Shown: in pieces, positions 50,621 through 58,766 of the stretch
How positions within the stretch are numbered: the first letter of the stretch is position 1
Layout of the letters: every line of letters begins with the position of its first letter
NCBI GenBank assembly: GCA_963821495.1
Contig: CAWGEA010000003.1
Coordinates: 1,612,001 to 1,676,000, forward strand
Direction: 5' to 3'
Length of the DNA stretch: 64,000 nucleotides
Source: AC-32 sp963821495
GTDB lineage: Bacteria; Actinomycetota; Thermoleophilia; Gaiellales; Gaiellaceae
The notes under the pieces: generated by a model
Seen by the model: the letters and a program-made list of their open reading frames with translations, nothing else
What the model was told of the DNA's origin: nothing
The model's database searches: none
Made by a program: the position numbers and the translations under genes

Positions 50621-51533
50621 TCAGCTGTGACCGTAGCTCGGGCTCAGCGTTGAGCGAGCGTTCGGATCCTGACAGGAGATGGGCTGGGTAAAGACCGACC
50701 CCGCTACGGCGCGTTTGTCGACATGGGCGAACAGTCGGAAGCGGCCGCCCCTACCACACCAGTTCCGCCACGCCCAGAAGACCTGTGCTGGCTCACCGGG
50801 TGCGGCCAGCAGGCGCACCGATTGTCCTGTGGCCCGGGTTCCCCGCGATCTGTCGAAGCGTCACCCACTGGCCACTCACCTGCTGCTGAAGAGCGAGCGT
50901 CACCTTCGCGTGCGTCAGCAGGCAGGGGGCGTGGTGCGCGCGCAACTCGATCCCAACGCCGTAGATCAGGCTCTGCATGAATCCCCCGCCGACGGCCGGG
51001 TGGACGCGGTAATCGCGGGTCGAGCAGCGTCGAACACCGACCTCTGCTCGCACCAGGGTTGAGGGTTCTTGGTGCGAGGCACATCGCGGGGGCGCGAGTC
51101 CGTGCGATGGCACCGCGAGGTATGGCCACCTCTTGAAGCTCGCTTGCAGCTGGAAGCGTCCGCTCCGTCCGCACCAGTTCCGCCACCGCCAGGAGGCGAC
51201 AACGACGGCGCCCGGCTTCAGCACAGCGTCGACGGTCGCCACGGCCGGGTTTCCCCTGATCCTCCGAACGGCGCCTCCCGGCGAAACGCGGTAGGCGAAT
51301 CGCTTGACCGAAAATGTGAGCCGCGAGTGGAGCCGGCACGGCGACGTCCCCCAGGTGCCAACTGCGACCAAGCCGGTAACCACCTTGCTGCTCACCTGCG
51401 CAACTGTGGTCGCCGAAGGAACCTCGTCCGGCCCGCAGGCTCGGGTGCCGCCCGTCGCCGCAGCAGGCCCGAGAATGACGCAGCCGCCGAGCGCGAGTCC
51501 AAGAGCAGCGACCCTCAAGACTGGACCGCTCAT
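50621..51533 (-). pseudogene. Secreted protein with duplicated W-x-NWCG domain, frameshifted
   Basis: The N-terminal frame starts with a signal peptide (SGPVLRVAALGLALGGCVIL). It contains a first domain with TSPCRLHSRLTFSVKRFAYR and SWRWRNWCGRSGRFQLQ and then begins a second similar domain. An extra base near 50825 moves the second half (VFWAWRNWCGRGGRFRLFAH) into another frame, ending at 50621. The Cys-stabilised domain resembles DUF4232-like secreted beta-sandwiches. Function is unknown. Confidence 0.65.
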
Positions 51534-51733
51534 TTCCAGGATGGTAGGACGCCTGCATCTCGGCCGCAGGTCGTCGACACCGGGCACCGATGACTTCCGG
51601 GCAGCAGTGGCGTCTGAAGCACGAGCGACAGGCCACAGACGCCGCGCGGCCACGCGAGCTCTGCGGCCCGGAACAGACACGTTCCCCTAGCAAGCACGGT
51701 CCCCAGACGACCCGAGACCAAGGAGTTCTGATC

Positions 51734-52309
51734 ATGCGGAAGCTGATAGCGACAGTGTTCCACTACTCGCTCAACGGCCTTCTCGCCGACGAGGGCACCG
51801 AGTACTACCGGTTCTGCTTCGACCTGCTCGACCTGGCCGGTGGCCCCGACCACGATGAGCAGACACTCGACTTTCTCAAGAGCGCGCACGCGCACGTCAT
51901 GGGCCGCACCGCCTACGAGGGCATGGCCGGGTACTTCCGGACGGCAACGGCCACCGACCACCCGTGGGCCGACATCCTGAACGCCGGGCGCAAGGTCGTC
52001 TTCTCCCGGACCCTGACGACGGCCGACTGGGCCAACACCACCATCACCGCCGGTGACACGGCAGAAGAGATCGACAAGCTCAGGCAAGGCGGCGACGGCC
52101 ACATCGTGGTCTGGGGCGGCGTCAGCCTCTGGCGGTCGCTCATGCGGCTCGACCTGATCGACGAGTACCACCTGGGCTTGCACCCCTACGTTGCGGACGA
52201 GGGCACCCGGCTGTTCGACGACGTTCCCAGGTCCTACCGGCTCGACCTGGTCTCCAGCACCGCCTCCAGCAACGGGGTCGTCGAGCTGCAGTACCGCCGG
52301 CACCGCTGA
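51734..52309 (+). CDS. Dihydrofolate reductase-like (RibD C-terminal) protein (cassette gene)
   Basis: 191 residues with an AAGGAG site upstream. RKLIATVFHYSLNGLLADEG, AHVMGRTAYEGMAGYFRT, KVVFSRTLTTADWANTTI and IVVWGGVSLWRSLMRLDLID are the RibD_C/DHFR-like blocks. These proteins bind NADPH and reduce unknown substrates; they are common single genes in soil actinobacteria. Confidence 0.9.
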   Translation: MRKLIATVFHYSLNGLLADEGTEYYRFCFDLLDLAGGPDHDEQTLDFLKSAHAHVMGRTAYEGMAGYFRTATATDHPWADILNAGRKVVFSRTLTTADWANTTITAGDTAEEIDKLRQGGDGHIVVWGGVSLWRSLMRLDLIDEYHLGLHPYVADEGTRLFDDVPRSYRLDLVSSTASSNGVVELQYRRHR

Positions 52310-52324
52310 CGCAGAGACCACACG

Positions 52325-52359
52325 CTCAGGGCACATTCCCGAACACTGGTCCACCGCAG
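52325..52359 (+). repeat. Cassette repeat O
   Basis: CTCAGGGCACATTCC followed by CGAACACTGGTCCACCGCAG. A diverged but full-length copy, 15 bases after the DHFR-like stop. Confidence 0.82.
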
Positions 52360-52378
52360 TGTCTCGTACGATCTACGT

Positions 52379-52768
52379 GTGGAGGCGGGAGTACGCACCG
52401 GCGGATGCCTCTGCGGAGCGGTCCGCTACAGCGTTCGCGGTGACCCTGTACACGTCGGGCGCTGCCACTGTGCGGATTGCAGAAAAGAGTCTGGGAGCGC
52501 GTTCATTGTGTATGGGCACTGGCCCGTCGAGGCGTTTGAGGTGAGCGGTGAGATCTCAAGCTATGACGGTCGCGGCTTCTGCCCTCTCTGTGGGTCTCGA
52601 CTGCTTGATCCAGTCGGTCCCGGTGACACGCTCATCGAGATTCGGCTCGGAAGTCTCGATGAGGCGCCCTTCGAACTGAAGCCGGTAGCCGAGGTCTGGG
52701 TGAAGCGGCGCGAGAGCTGGCTCCTGCCGGTCGAGGGGGCAGCGCAACACGACGAGAATCGTCCCTAG
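52379..52768 (+). CDS. GFA family (glutathione-dependent formaldehyde-activating-like) protein (cassette gene)
   Basis: 129 residues, GTG start. The zinc-binding Cys pattern is complete: GGCLCGAVRY, GRCHCADCRKESGSAF and FCPLCGSRLLDP. The family binds one or two Zn ions; most members have no proven activity. Its last bases, including the TAG, are duplicated in front of repeat J. Confidence 0.9.
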   Translation: MEAGVRTGGCLCGAVRYSVRGDPVHVGRCHCADCRKESGSAFIVYGHWPVEAFEVSGEISSYDGRGFCPLCGSRLLDPVGPGDTLIEIRLGSLDEAPFELKPVAEVWVKRRESWLLPVEGAAQHDENRP

Positions 52769-52770
52769 CG

Positions 52771-52804
52771 CTCTGGCGTCATTCGAAACACTGGCCCGGG
52801 CGGC
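52771..52804 (+). repeat. Cassette repeat P
   Basis: CTCTGGCGTCATTCG followed by AAACACTGGCCCGGGCGGCG. It shares the GCGTCATTC variant and upstream flank with copy J. Confidence 0.85.
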
Positions 52805-52991
52805 GCTCGGAACGCCCGCGAGCGGCTGGTCGAACGGGATATCGCGCAGAGTGGTCAAGCGCCTGAGAGAGAACGCCTGAGCACCCGGGCTGCGGGATGG
52901 TGCAGGTGCGCCGGCACGCCGAGCCTCCTCGGAAGACGGCCGCAGCGACCCCCGTCCTGAAATGCACGACGTCAAATCGGGGAGGGTTGCC

Positions 52992-53402
52992 ATGGCAATC
53001 GCAGACAAGGTCGAGAGGTACGAGGTCTTCATCGACCAGAACAACTTCGCCGACTACTACCGCTCGATCAGGCTCAGCCTCGAGTCGGGCGGCACGGCCT
53101 TCATCGGGTTTCCGGAGGTGCGGCCGGCCAACTGGCTCCAGTTCAACGGGTCGTCTATCACGCTCTTCATGACCGCCGACCAGTTCACCGACGTCTACCA
53201 CCTCCTCCAGAGCGAGGCGCCGGTCTTCGTCACTGCGCTCGACTTCTCCGGCCTCGAGGTCGGAGCCGTCCACACTGAGCTCGACCTCGGCCAGGGCGAG
53301 CCTCCGGGCGAGGGGGACGAGGATCACACGCAGAACCTCGCGGCGCTGATCCGCCGCGCCAAGAAAGAGGCAGAGATCGCCGCCGTCGTAACCGGCGCGT
53401 AG
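52992..53402 (+). CDS. Hypothetical protein (cassette gene)
   Basis: 136 residues from the ATG after a GGGGAGGG site. KVERYEVFIDQNNFADYYRS, GFPEVRPANWLQFNGSSITL and MTADQFTDVYHLLQSEAPVF suggest a compact alpha/beta protein. No family is recognised. It is the only gene between repeats P and Q. Confidence 0.75.
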   Translation: MAIADKVERYEVFIDQNNFADYYRSIRLSLESGGTAFIGFPEVRPANWLQFNGSSITLFMTADQFTDVYHLLQSEAPVFVTALDFSGLEVGAVHTELDLGQGEPPGEGDEDHTQNLAALIRRAKKEAEIAAVVTGA

Positions 53403-53717
53403 CTGCACGCGTAGACGGTCTCGCGTGTGTCGCCCGGGGGCGAGCTCGCTTGGAGACATGCTCGAAGGTCAAAGCCGCGCGGAGAAGGAGCAGCATCAGG
53501 AGGGAGCCGTGGGCGGCTTGAGCGGCAGTGGCCGGCGAACGGCCTACGGCGAGGGCCACACGCACGATCAGTGGTCCGAGTGCGTCGCTCGATCACTGTC
53601 GGGTGACATTCCCGCACGCTGGCCCAGCCGAGACTCTTTGAACGTCCGTCCCCGCCGTGCGCCGACCTGTCCGCTTCCTGGCCCAAACTTGTTGAGCAAA
53701 TCCTCGTCTAACTCTTC
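53403..53717. other. 315-bp gap holding repeat Q
   Basis: No convincing coding frame. The first 194 bases separate the hypothetical gene from repeat Q, the longest distance between a plus-strand stop and the next repeat in the array. The last 80 bases precede the PD40 gene. Confidence 0.4.
53597..53633 (+). repeat. Cassette repeat Q
   Basis: GTCGGGTGACATTCC followed by CGCACGCTGGCCCAGCCGAG. Confidence 0.9.
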
Positions 53718-54704
53718 GTGACGAACGGCGCAATCACGCGGAAGTCGTCCAACCGAAACTTCCTGCTTGCCGCGTTGGTGGTGGCGTGGTCGGCCATGCT
53801 TGCGGTGGCGTGGAATTCAGCGGCTGCCAGCCAACGCGAGGCGAGAGCTCAGTCCGGCTCGATCGTCGTAGCGGGTGCCGGCCTTCCCACCGCAACCGGT
53901 ATCTATCGTCGCTACCCGAACGGCCGCCTCCAGCAGTTGACGACGACTGGCGAGCACGCCCCCGCTTGGTCGCGCGACGGCAGGCGCATCGCTCTCATTC
54001 GCCATGAAATCGCGAAGGGCCCGGATGTCTGCCCGTTGTTGGTGATGAACAGCGACGGCAGCGATCTGCACCAGGTCGGCCAGGTAAGGACTGACTGTTC
54101 TGGCGTGAGCTGGGGCCCCGGCGACCGCCGGATCGTCTTCGGTGGCGGGCGGCCGGGACGAATCAACGATGGGCTCTGGGTCGTGAACGTGGACGGGAGC
54201 GGGCTGAAGCGCCTGCTCGGAGGTCGAGGGGCAACGGAGGGCATCCATCCAGGGTGGTCTCCCGACGGGCGCACGATCATCTTCGGCTGGACGGGCCGGA
54301 GCCGACATCCGTGGGGTCGTCTGGCGGCGATCCGACCTGACGGCAGCGGCTTCCACGTCGTCGTCGGGCCACGCTCCGCGCCGCACGAGGACGAGGTATC
54401 CCTTCCCACGTGGTCTCGCGATGGCAAGCGACTCGCCTACATCCGCGTAGATCATCGCTCCGGGCACGTGCGAAGAACGCTCGAGGTTGCGGACGCTCGC
54501 GGACATCATCGACGCATGCTCGTGCGTTTGCCGATCGGCCCGGCCCGTTCAGGCGCCCCTGCCTGGTCGCCGAATGGACGCTCGATCGCCTTCTGGAGCC
54601 TGTGCCCACAAGCATGCGTCTCGACCATTCCCAGCCGCGGCGGAACGCGGCACGTGCTCATGCGCGGGTACATCGAGCCGGCGTGGGGGCCCCTAGGCAC
54701 CTAG
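53718..54704 (+). CDS. Secreted PD40/TolB-like beta-propeller protein (cassette gene)
   Basis: 328 residues, GTG start. A signal or anchor segment (LLAALVVAWSAMLAVAWNSA) is followed by PD40 blades: APAWSRDGRRIALIRHEI, GPGDRRIVFGGGRPG, HPGWSPDGRTIIFGWTG, LPTWSRDGKRLAYIRV and APAWSPNGRSIAFWS. It is the full-length relative of the truncated gene at 32753-33433. No catalytic residues; probably a binding scaffold. Confidence 0.85.
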   Translation: MTNGAITRKSSNRNFLLAALVVAWSAMLAVAWNSAAASQREARAQSGSIVVAGAGLPTATGIYRRYPNGRLQQLTTTGEHAPAWSRDGRRIALIRHEIAKGPDVCPLLVMNSDGSDLHQVGQVRTDCSGVSWGPGDRRIVFGGGRPGRINDGLWVVNVDGSGLKRLLGGRGATEGIHPGWSPDGRTIIFGWTGRSRHPWGRLAAIRPDGSGFHVVVGPRSAPHEDEVSLPTWSRDGKRLAYIRVDHRSGHVRRTLEVADARGHHRRMLVRLPIGPARSGAPAWSPNGRSIAFWSLCPQACVSTIPSRGGTRHVLMRGYIEPAWGPLGT

Positions 54705-54706
54705 CC

Positions 54707-54740
54707 CTCGGGGGACATTCCCGAACACTGGCGCAAGCGA
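54707..54740 (+). repeat. Cassette repeat R
   Basis: CTCGGGGGACATTCC followed by CGAACACTGGCGCAAGCGA. It is the rightmost copy, 2 bases after the PD40 stop. Confidence 0.87.
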
Positions 54741-54763
54741 AGCGGTTGTCTCCTGACGCGCAG

Positions 54764-55378
54764 CTATCGATCGAGCGCTGCCGGAGCCTCCTGCAGCGTC
54801 AAGAAGGCGCTGAGGGCTGCGTTGAAGGCCTGCGGATTGTCCAGATTGGCGATGTGGCCCGCGTTCGGAATCGTCTCGAAGCGCGCGTTCGGGAGAAGCC
54901 CCGCCAGGGATCGTGAGAGCGCGAGGTTCAGCCGGTCACGCTTCCCACAAAGCACGAGCGTGGGCGTGTGGAGTCTCGCCGCCGAACTGCGCACGTCGAA
55001 TCGCGCGCCTTCGCGCATCGGAGCTCCGAGCTCATGCGGTGCGCGTGGTATCACCCTCACCAACACGCTCATGGCGTATTGGAACGCCCGCAGGTGAGCG
55101 GGCAGGAAGGCGAAGCCGGCCGTGAGCACGAGGCGCGACACTCGCTCGGGCCGTTCGATGGCGTAACTAAGGGCCACCAGGCTCCCCCAAGAGAGGCCAC
55201 ATAGGTCGGCATTCACGAGCTCGAGGGCGTCGAGCGCGGAAACCGCCTTCTCGATCGAAGGCTCGAAGTCTGGCGTGAAGACCGTTCTGCACGACTCGAA
55301 CAGGGCGACCTGCGGTCGCCAAGCATTCGAATCTGAGCCGATCCCATGAAGCAAGACCAGAGGCGGCGTACAAGTCAT
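54764..55378 (-). CDS. Alpha/beta hydrolase
   Basis: 204 residues. PLVLLHGIGSDSNAWRPQVA contains the oxyanion HG. Nucleophile Ser lies in DLCGLSWGSLVALSYAIERP, the acid in LCGKRDRLNL and the His in NAGHIANLDNPQAF. It is shorter than most family members because the cap is reduced. The substrate is unknown. The stop sits 23 bases after repeat R, the same relation as minus-strand genes in the array. Confidence 0.87.
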   Translation of the reverse strand: MTCTPPLVLLHGIGSDSNAWRPQVALFESCRTVFTPDFEPSIEKAVSALDALELVNADLCGLSWGSLVALSYAIERPERVSRLVLTAGFAFLPAHLRAFQYAMSVLVRVIPRAPHELGAPMREGARFDVRSSAARLHTPTLVLCGKRDRLNLALSRSLAGLLPNARFETIPNAGHIANLDNPQAFNAALSAFLTLQEAPAALDR

Positions 55379-55412
55379 ATCGGCGGGAGAAGATTACGCT
55401 GCTTACAGAGCG

Positions 55413-56333
55413 TCAGACCGGCTGGACGAGCCATCCGAATCGTTCCGTGACGAGGTTGGGATCAGGCACGTGGCCGCCCTGTTCGTCGATGACGACCTCG
55501 GCGTTGGCCACGTTGTGAGCGAGCCACTCGCCATGCTGGCGCGGCACGAGCACGTCGGTCAGGCCGTAGAGGACCCGGGTCGGGACGCGGATCTCCGTCA
55601 CCTCGAAGCCCCACGGTTGAATCAGACAGAGGGCGTCGTCGACATAGCCCCAGACGCCGTGACGGAACGCCTCGTTGATCCCCCGTCGAATCGCCTCGTG
55701 CAGCTCGGGACTCGCCATGCGGGCGCGGTCTGCCTCAGAAAGCTCTACCTCGTCGCTGATCACCTTGGAAGGATCGTCCGCGACCCGTTCGAGCATGCGG
55801 GCCGCCACTCGCTCGATCTCGTGTGCGAGGACGTCTTCGCCCTCCAGTGCCCAGCCCAGCTCCTCGATGTTGACCGCGTCCATGCCCGCGAACCAGTCGA
55901 AGTCGGGCGTGTCGAACGGCGCGACGCCCGCTATACAGGCGGCTCTCGTCACCCGCCCGGGCAGACGTGCGGCAACCGCCAGGCTGTGCGGGCCGCCCCA
56001 GGAGCCGCCGATCACAGCGAACCGCCCAATACCGAGGCTGTCCGCGATCGCGGAAACGTCAGCGACGCAGTCCACCACCCGCCGGCCGCGGAAGCGGTCG
56101 GAGCCGCCGTAGCCGGGCCGGTCGTAGGTGATCACGCGCGCCCCGACACTCGCATGCGCCCTCGCGTTGGCCTGCCCGACAAAGCGCGAGCCAGGCGTGC
56201 CATGAAGAAAGAAGACCGGGAACCCATCCGGGTCGCCCCACTCGGCGACCGTCAATGAGCGCCCATCGGTCGCCGCCACCGTCTGAGTGCCAGACGCCCC
56301 AGCCATGACGGCATCATCTTGCACCGTTTTCAT
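55413..56333 (-). CDS. Alpha/beta hydrolase
   Basis: 306 residues. FPVFFLHGTPGSRFVGQANA is the oxyanion region, FAVIGGSWGGPHSLAVAARL holds the nucleophile Ser, VLYGLTDVLVPRQHGEWLAH the acid and EQGGHVPDPNLV the His. YDRPGYGGSDRFRGR is typical of esterases and haloalkane-dehalogenase-like hydrolases. The substrate is unknown. Confidence 0.9.
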   Translation of the reverse strand: MKTVQDDAVMAGASGTQTVAATDGRSLTVAEWGDPDGFPVFFLHGTPGSRFVGQANARAHASVGARVITYDRPGYGGSDRFRGRRVVDCVADVSAIADSLGIGRFAVIGGSWGGPHSLAVAARLPGRVTRAACIAGVAPFDTPDFDWFAGMDAVNIEELGWALEGEDVLAHEIERVAARMLERVADDPSKVISDEVELSEADRARMASPELHEAIRRGINEAFRHGVWGYVDDALCLIQPWGFEVTEIRVPTRVLYGLTDVLVPRQHGEWLAHNVANAEVVIDEQGGHVPDPNLVTERFGWLVQPV

Positions 56334-56362
56334 GGTGGCAACGCAGCGAACCCCGCCAGGGT

Positions 56363-56851
56363 TTACGAGGTACTTCGCGGCTGAGGGTGGTGCGCGTCGG
56401 TGACGTAGTTCGCGACCCCGATCAGTTCGCCGCCGGGATCGAAGAAGGGCAGCGAGGTCATCGTAAACGGCCGTAGCGAGCCATCCTCGGCGCGGAGATA
56501 GACCACGTCCGCGACAGGGGTGCGGCCGGTGAGGGCCTGCGCGAGTGGCTGCTCCTCGAGCGGATAAGGCGACCCATCTGCGCGGAGCCCGAGTACGCCG
56601 CGGGCGCGGAGGTCGGCAAGGGTAACTCGCTCGGGCGGGAAGGGTAGGTCGAGTACCGCGGCAACGGCGGGGTTGTAGAACGGGATGGATTCGTCTGCCT
56701 TGACGACGAGCACGCCCGCGTCGGCCCGACCCGCCAGAGCGTGTAGTACGAGCGGCTCGATGTCGGTCGCGAGCGGGTGCTCGTCGGAGACCGCGTACTG
56801 CTCGATGAGGTCAGTGGTGGCGTTCAGCTGCAGTTTGTCCAGTAGCGGCAC
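56363..56851 (-). CDS. PAS-domain protein
   Basis: 162 residues. One PAS fold: VLVVKADESIPFYNPAVAAV, DLPFPPERVTLADL and GSLRPFTMTSLPFFDPGGEL then IGVANYVTD. There is no kinase, cyclase or DNA-binding output domain, so it is a stand-alone sensor or a truncated signalling protein. The N-terminal 40 residues are helical. Confidence 0.8.
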   Translation of the reverse strand: MPLLDKLQLNATTDLIEQYAVSDEHPLATDIEPLVLHALAGRADAGVLVVKADESIPFYNPAVAAVLDLPFPPERVTLADLRARGVLGLRADGSPYPLEEQPLAQALTGRTPVADVVYLRAEDGSLRPFTMTSLPFFDPGGELIGVANYVTDAHHPQPRSTS

Positions 56852-56992
56852 TCCGAGTGCCTCGGCGCTCCTCGGAACCTGCTTCGGTCACGGGCATTCG
56901 TCCTCCTCGGTGTTGGGGTGCGCCTTGCGGCTCGTGATCATCGACGACCAAATCCTGTGCGGGGCTCCGGGCCACGTGCTAGGTATGACCTC

Positions 56993-57565
56993 ATGACCGA
57001 GATGCTGCTCTTTCACCACGCACAGGGACAGACCGAGGGATTCCGGGCGTTCGCCGAGGAGCTGCGCGCTGTCGGACACACCGTCCACACTCCGGACCTC
57101 TATGACGGCAAGACCTTCGAGACGCTCGACGACGGCGTCGGCTACGCGAAGCAGGTCGGCTTCGACGCGATCCTCGAGCGCGGTGAGAACGCCGCGGCAA
57201 ACTTGCCCTCAGAGCTGGTCTATGCGGGCTTCTCGCTCGGCGTGATGCCGGCACAGAAGCTCGCGCAGACCCGGCCGGGCGCCAAAGGAGCACTGTTCTT
57301 CAGCGCCGCCTTCCCAACCTCGGAGTTCGGCGGCTCCTGGCCGCAGGGCGTCCCGCTTCAGATCCACATGATGGAGGAGGACGAGTGGGCGCTGGAAGAC
57401 CTCCCTGCCGCGCGCGAGCTCGTCGAGGCGGTGGACGGCGCGCAGCTGTTCCTGTACCCCGGGGACCGGCATCTCTTCGCCGACAACAGCCTCCCCGACT
57501 ACGACGAAGGCGCCGCGGCGCTGCTGACGGAACGGGTCCTCGCGTTCTTGAGGGGCATCGACTAG
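56993..57565 (+). CDS. Dienelactone-hydrolase family protein
   Basis: 190 residues. EMLLFHHAQGQTEGFRAFAE, HTVHTPDLYDGKTF and VYAGFSLGVMPAQKLAQ give the fold; Ser replaces the usual Cys at the nucleophile. The acid lies in MMEEDEWALED and His in YPGDRHLFADNSLPDYDEGA. Probably an esterase rather than a true dienelactone hydrolase. Confidence 0.87.
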   Translation: MTEMLLFHHAQGQTEGFRAFAEELRAVGHTVHTPDLYDGKTFETLDDGVGYAKQVGFDAILERGENAAANLPSELVYAGFSLGVMPAQKLAQTRPGAKGALFFSAAFPTSEFGGSWPQGVPLQIHMMEEDEWALEDLPAARELVEAVDGAQLFLYPGDRHLFADNSLPDYDEGAAALLTERVLAFLRGID

Positions 57566-57819
57566 GGATCGGTGGTGGGCTCGGGCCGCCGGCCGGGAAC
57601 GGCTCGTCCACACACAGCACGACGCCGAGACGTAGCGGTCGCCGACGTCCGGTGCTCGAGCCGATTGACGCCGCCGGCGTCCTCTGCGAACGCCGCGAAC
57701 GTCCGGTCGCTCTCGGCCCGCGCGAAGTCCTCGACATTCACCCGGAACGGCACGTGGCTCGGCCTCCCATGCGGCGGCGGACAGAAGATCACAAGCGCGA
57801 CTCCTGCGCCCGTTTCCAT
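57562..57819 (-). pseudogene. Remnant of a DUF1254-family N-terminus
   Basis: On the minus strand the stretch FRVNVEDFARAESDRTFAAF then AEDAGGVNRLEH (about 57646-57750) resembles the start of DUF1254 proteins. The similarity ends abruptly and no remainder of the protein follows. The rest of the 500-bp gap from 57566 to 58066 shows no gene. I read it as a decayed fragment. Confidence 0.35.
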
Positions 57820-58066
57820 TCAGGGGATACCCACTTGTGGCTGAGGCCGAAGTAGCGGCCTGGGAACCACCACCTCACCGCGCGGCCAAGAGCCGTTTTC
57901 TTGCACCAGCAGTCCGGGGCGCAGCCACAGACTCGATTCCGTGGATTGTGGACTCGCTGGATCAGTGTCCGCTGCCCCACGTCCGACAGCGTACCGCTCG
58001 CCGACCGATCTGAAAGGGTGAGCAGCAGTGAAGCCTCACAACGAGTTGCCGTTCTCGAGGTAGGCC

Positions 58067-58501
58067 GTGCACGAGCTCGTTCCCGACGACTTCGCGGTTC
58101 CGGACGGGCTCGAGCGCGAGCGGTTTCGGCTGCGGATGCTGACCGTCGACGACGTCGTCAAGGACTTCGACGCGATCTGCGACCGCGTCGACCACGAGGG
58201 CGCGTCGCAGCCGCCCTTCGTCGAGACCGTCGCGGAGAACCTCGTCGACCTCGGCTGGCACCAGAAGGAGTTCGAGCTGCGGCGCTCGTTCGCGTACACG
58301 ATCGTCGCGCCGGACGAGTCGCGCGTCCTCGGCTGCGTATACATCAACCCGAGCGAGACGCACGACGCGCGCGTGCGCATGTGGGTGCGGCGCGACGCAT
58401 GGGCGGACGGGCTCGACCCTCTCGTCGAGGCTGCACTGCGCGAGTGGCTCGAGCGCGAGTGGCCGTTCCAGAGCGTCGACTGGGCCGAACGGACTGCCTA
58501 G
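58067..58501 (+). CDS. GNAT-like N-acetyltransferase
   Basis: 144 residues, GTG start. ERERFRLRMLTVDDVVKDFD, VLGCVYINPSETHDARVRMW and VRRDAWADGLDPLVEAALRE follow a GNAT strand order with a weak acetyl-CoA loop (R-R-D-A-W-A-D-G). The C-terminal block is short. The overall assignment is moderate. Confidence 0.7.
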   Translation: MHELVPDDFAVPDGLERERFRLRMLTVDDVVKDFDAICDRVDHEGASQPPFVETVAENLVDLGWHQKEFELRRSFAYTIVAPDESRVLGCVYINPSETHDARVRMWVRRDAWADGLDPLVEAALREWLEREWPFQSVDWAERTA

Positions 58502-58722
58502 TTCGGGTACTCCTCGAACTGCGGCAGGTCGTCCGTGATCTCGAACCACGGCGCCTTCGAGGCGACGAAGATGTGCCTGGTCGGCTTCAGCTCGGCTCGT
58601 CCGCAAGCGACCCGAGGGCGACGTGCACGACCTCGCCGTCGCGCACCACCGAGTAGAAGCAGCGAGCCGCAACTGGCGCACCGCGTGTCGTTCAGGTCGT
58701 CGTCGCCGTGGACGAGGCAATG
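58498..58722 (-). pseudogene. GFA-family (Cys-rich) protein, frameshifted remnant
   Basis: Two frames join: DDDLNDTRCASCGSLLYSVV then RDGEVVHVALGSLADEPS, and after a single missing C near 58610, KPTRHIFVASKAPWFEITDD then LPQFEEYPN. The second half is the usual C-terminus of GFA-family proteins. The first Zn-binding Cys motifs and a start codon are missing. It overlaps the convergent GNAT-like stop. Confidence 0.6.
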
Positions 58723-58766
58723 AGACTCCCGCGAGGATCTGGATTCATCGCGACTATCGTGGCGGC

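Noticed and set aside
41837..54740. CRISPR array
   Set aside because: The copies are separated by whole genes (about 0.5-1.9 kb), not by 25-40 bp spacers, and there are no cas genes.
41837..54740. Canonical integron attC sites
   Set aside because: I could not find the GTTRRRY core or paired R/L boxes in the copies, and there is no intI in the window; hence only 'integron-like' is claimed.
41837..54740. Insertion sequences as the cause of the repeats
   Set aside because: No transposase gene or paired terminal inverted repeats are visible; all copies have the same orientation and are far too short to be an IS.
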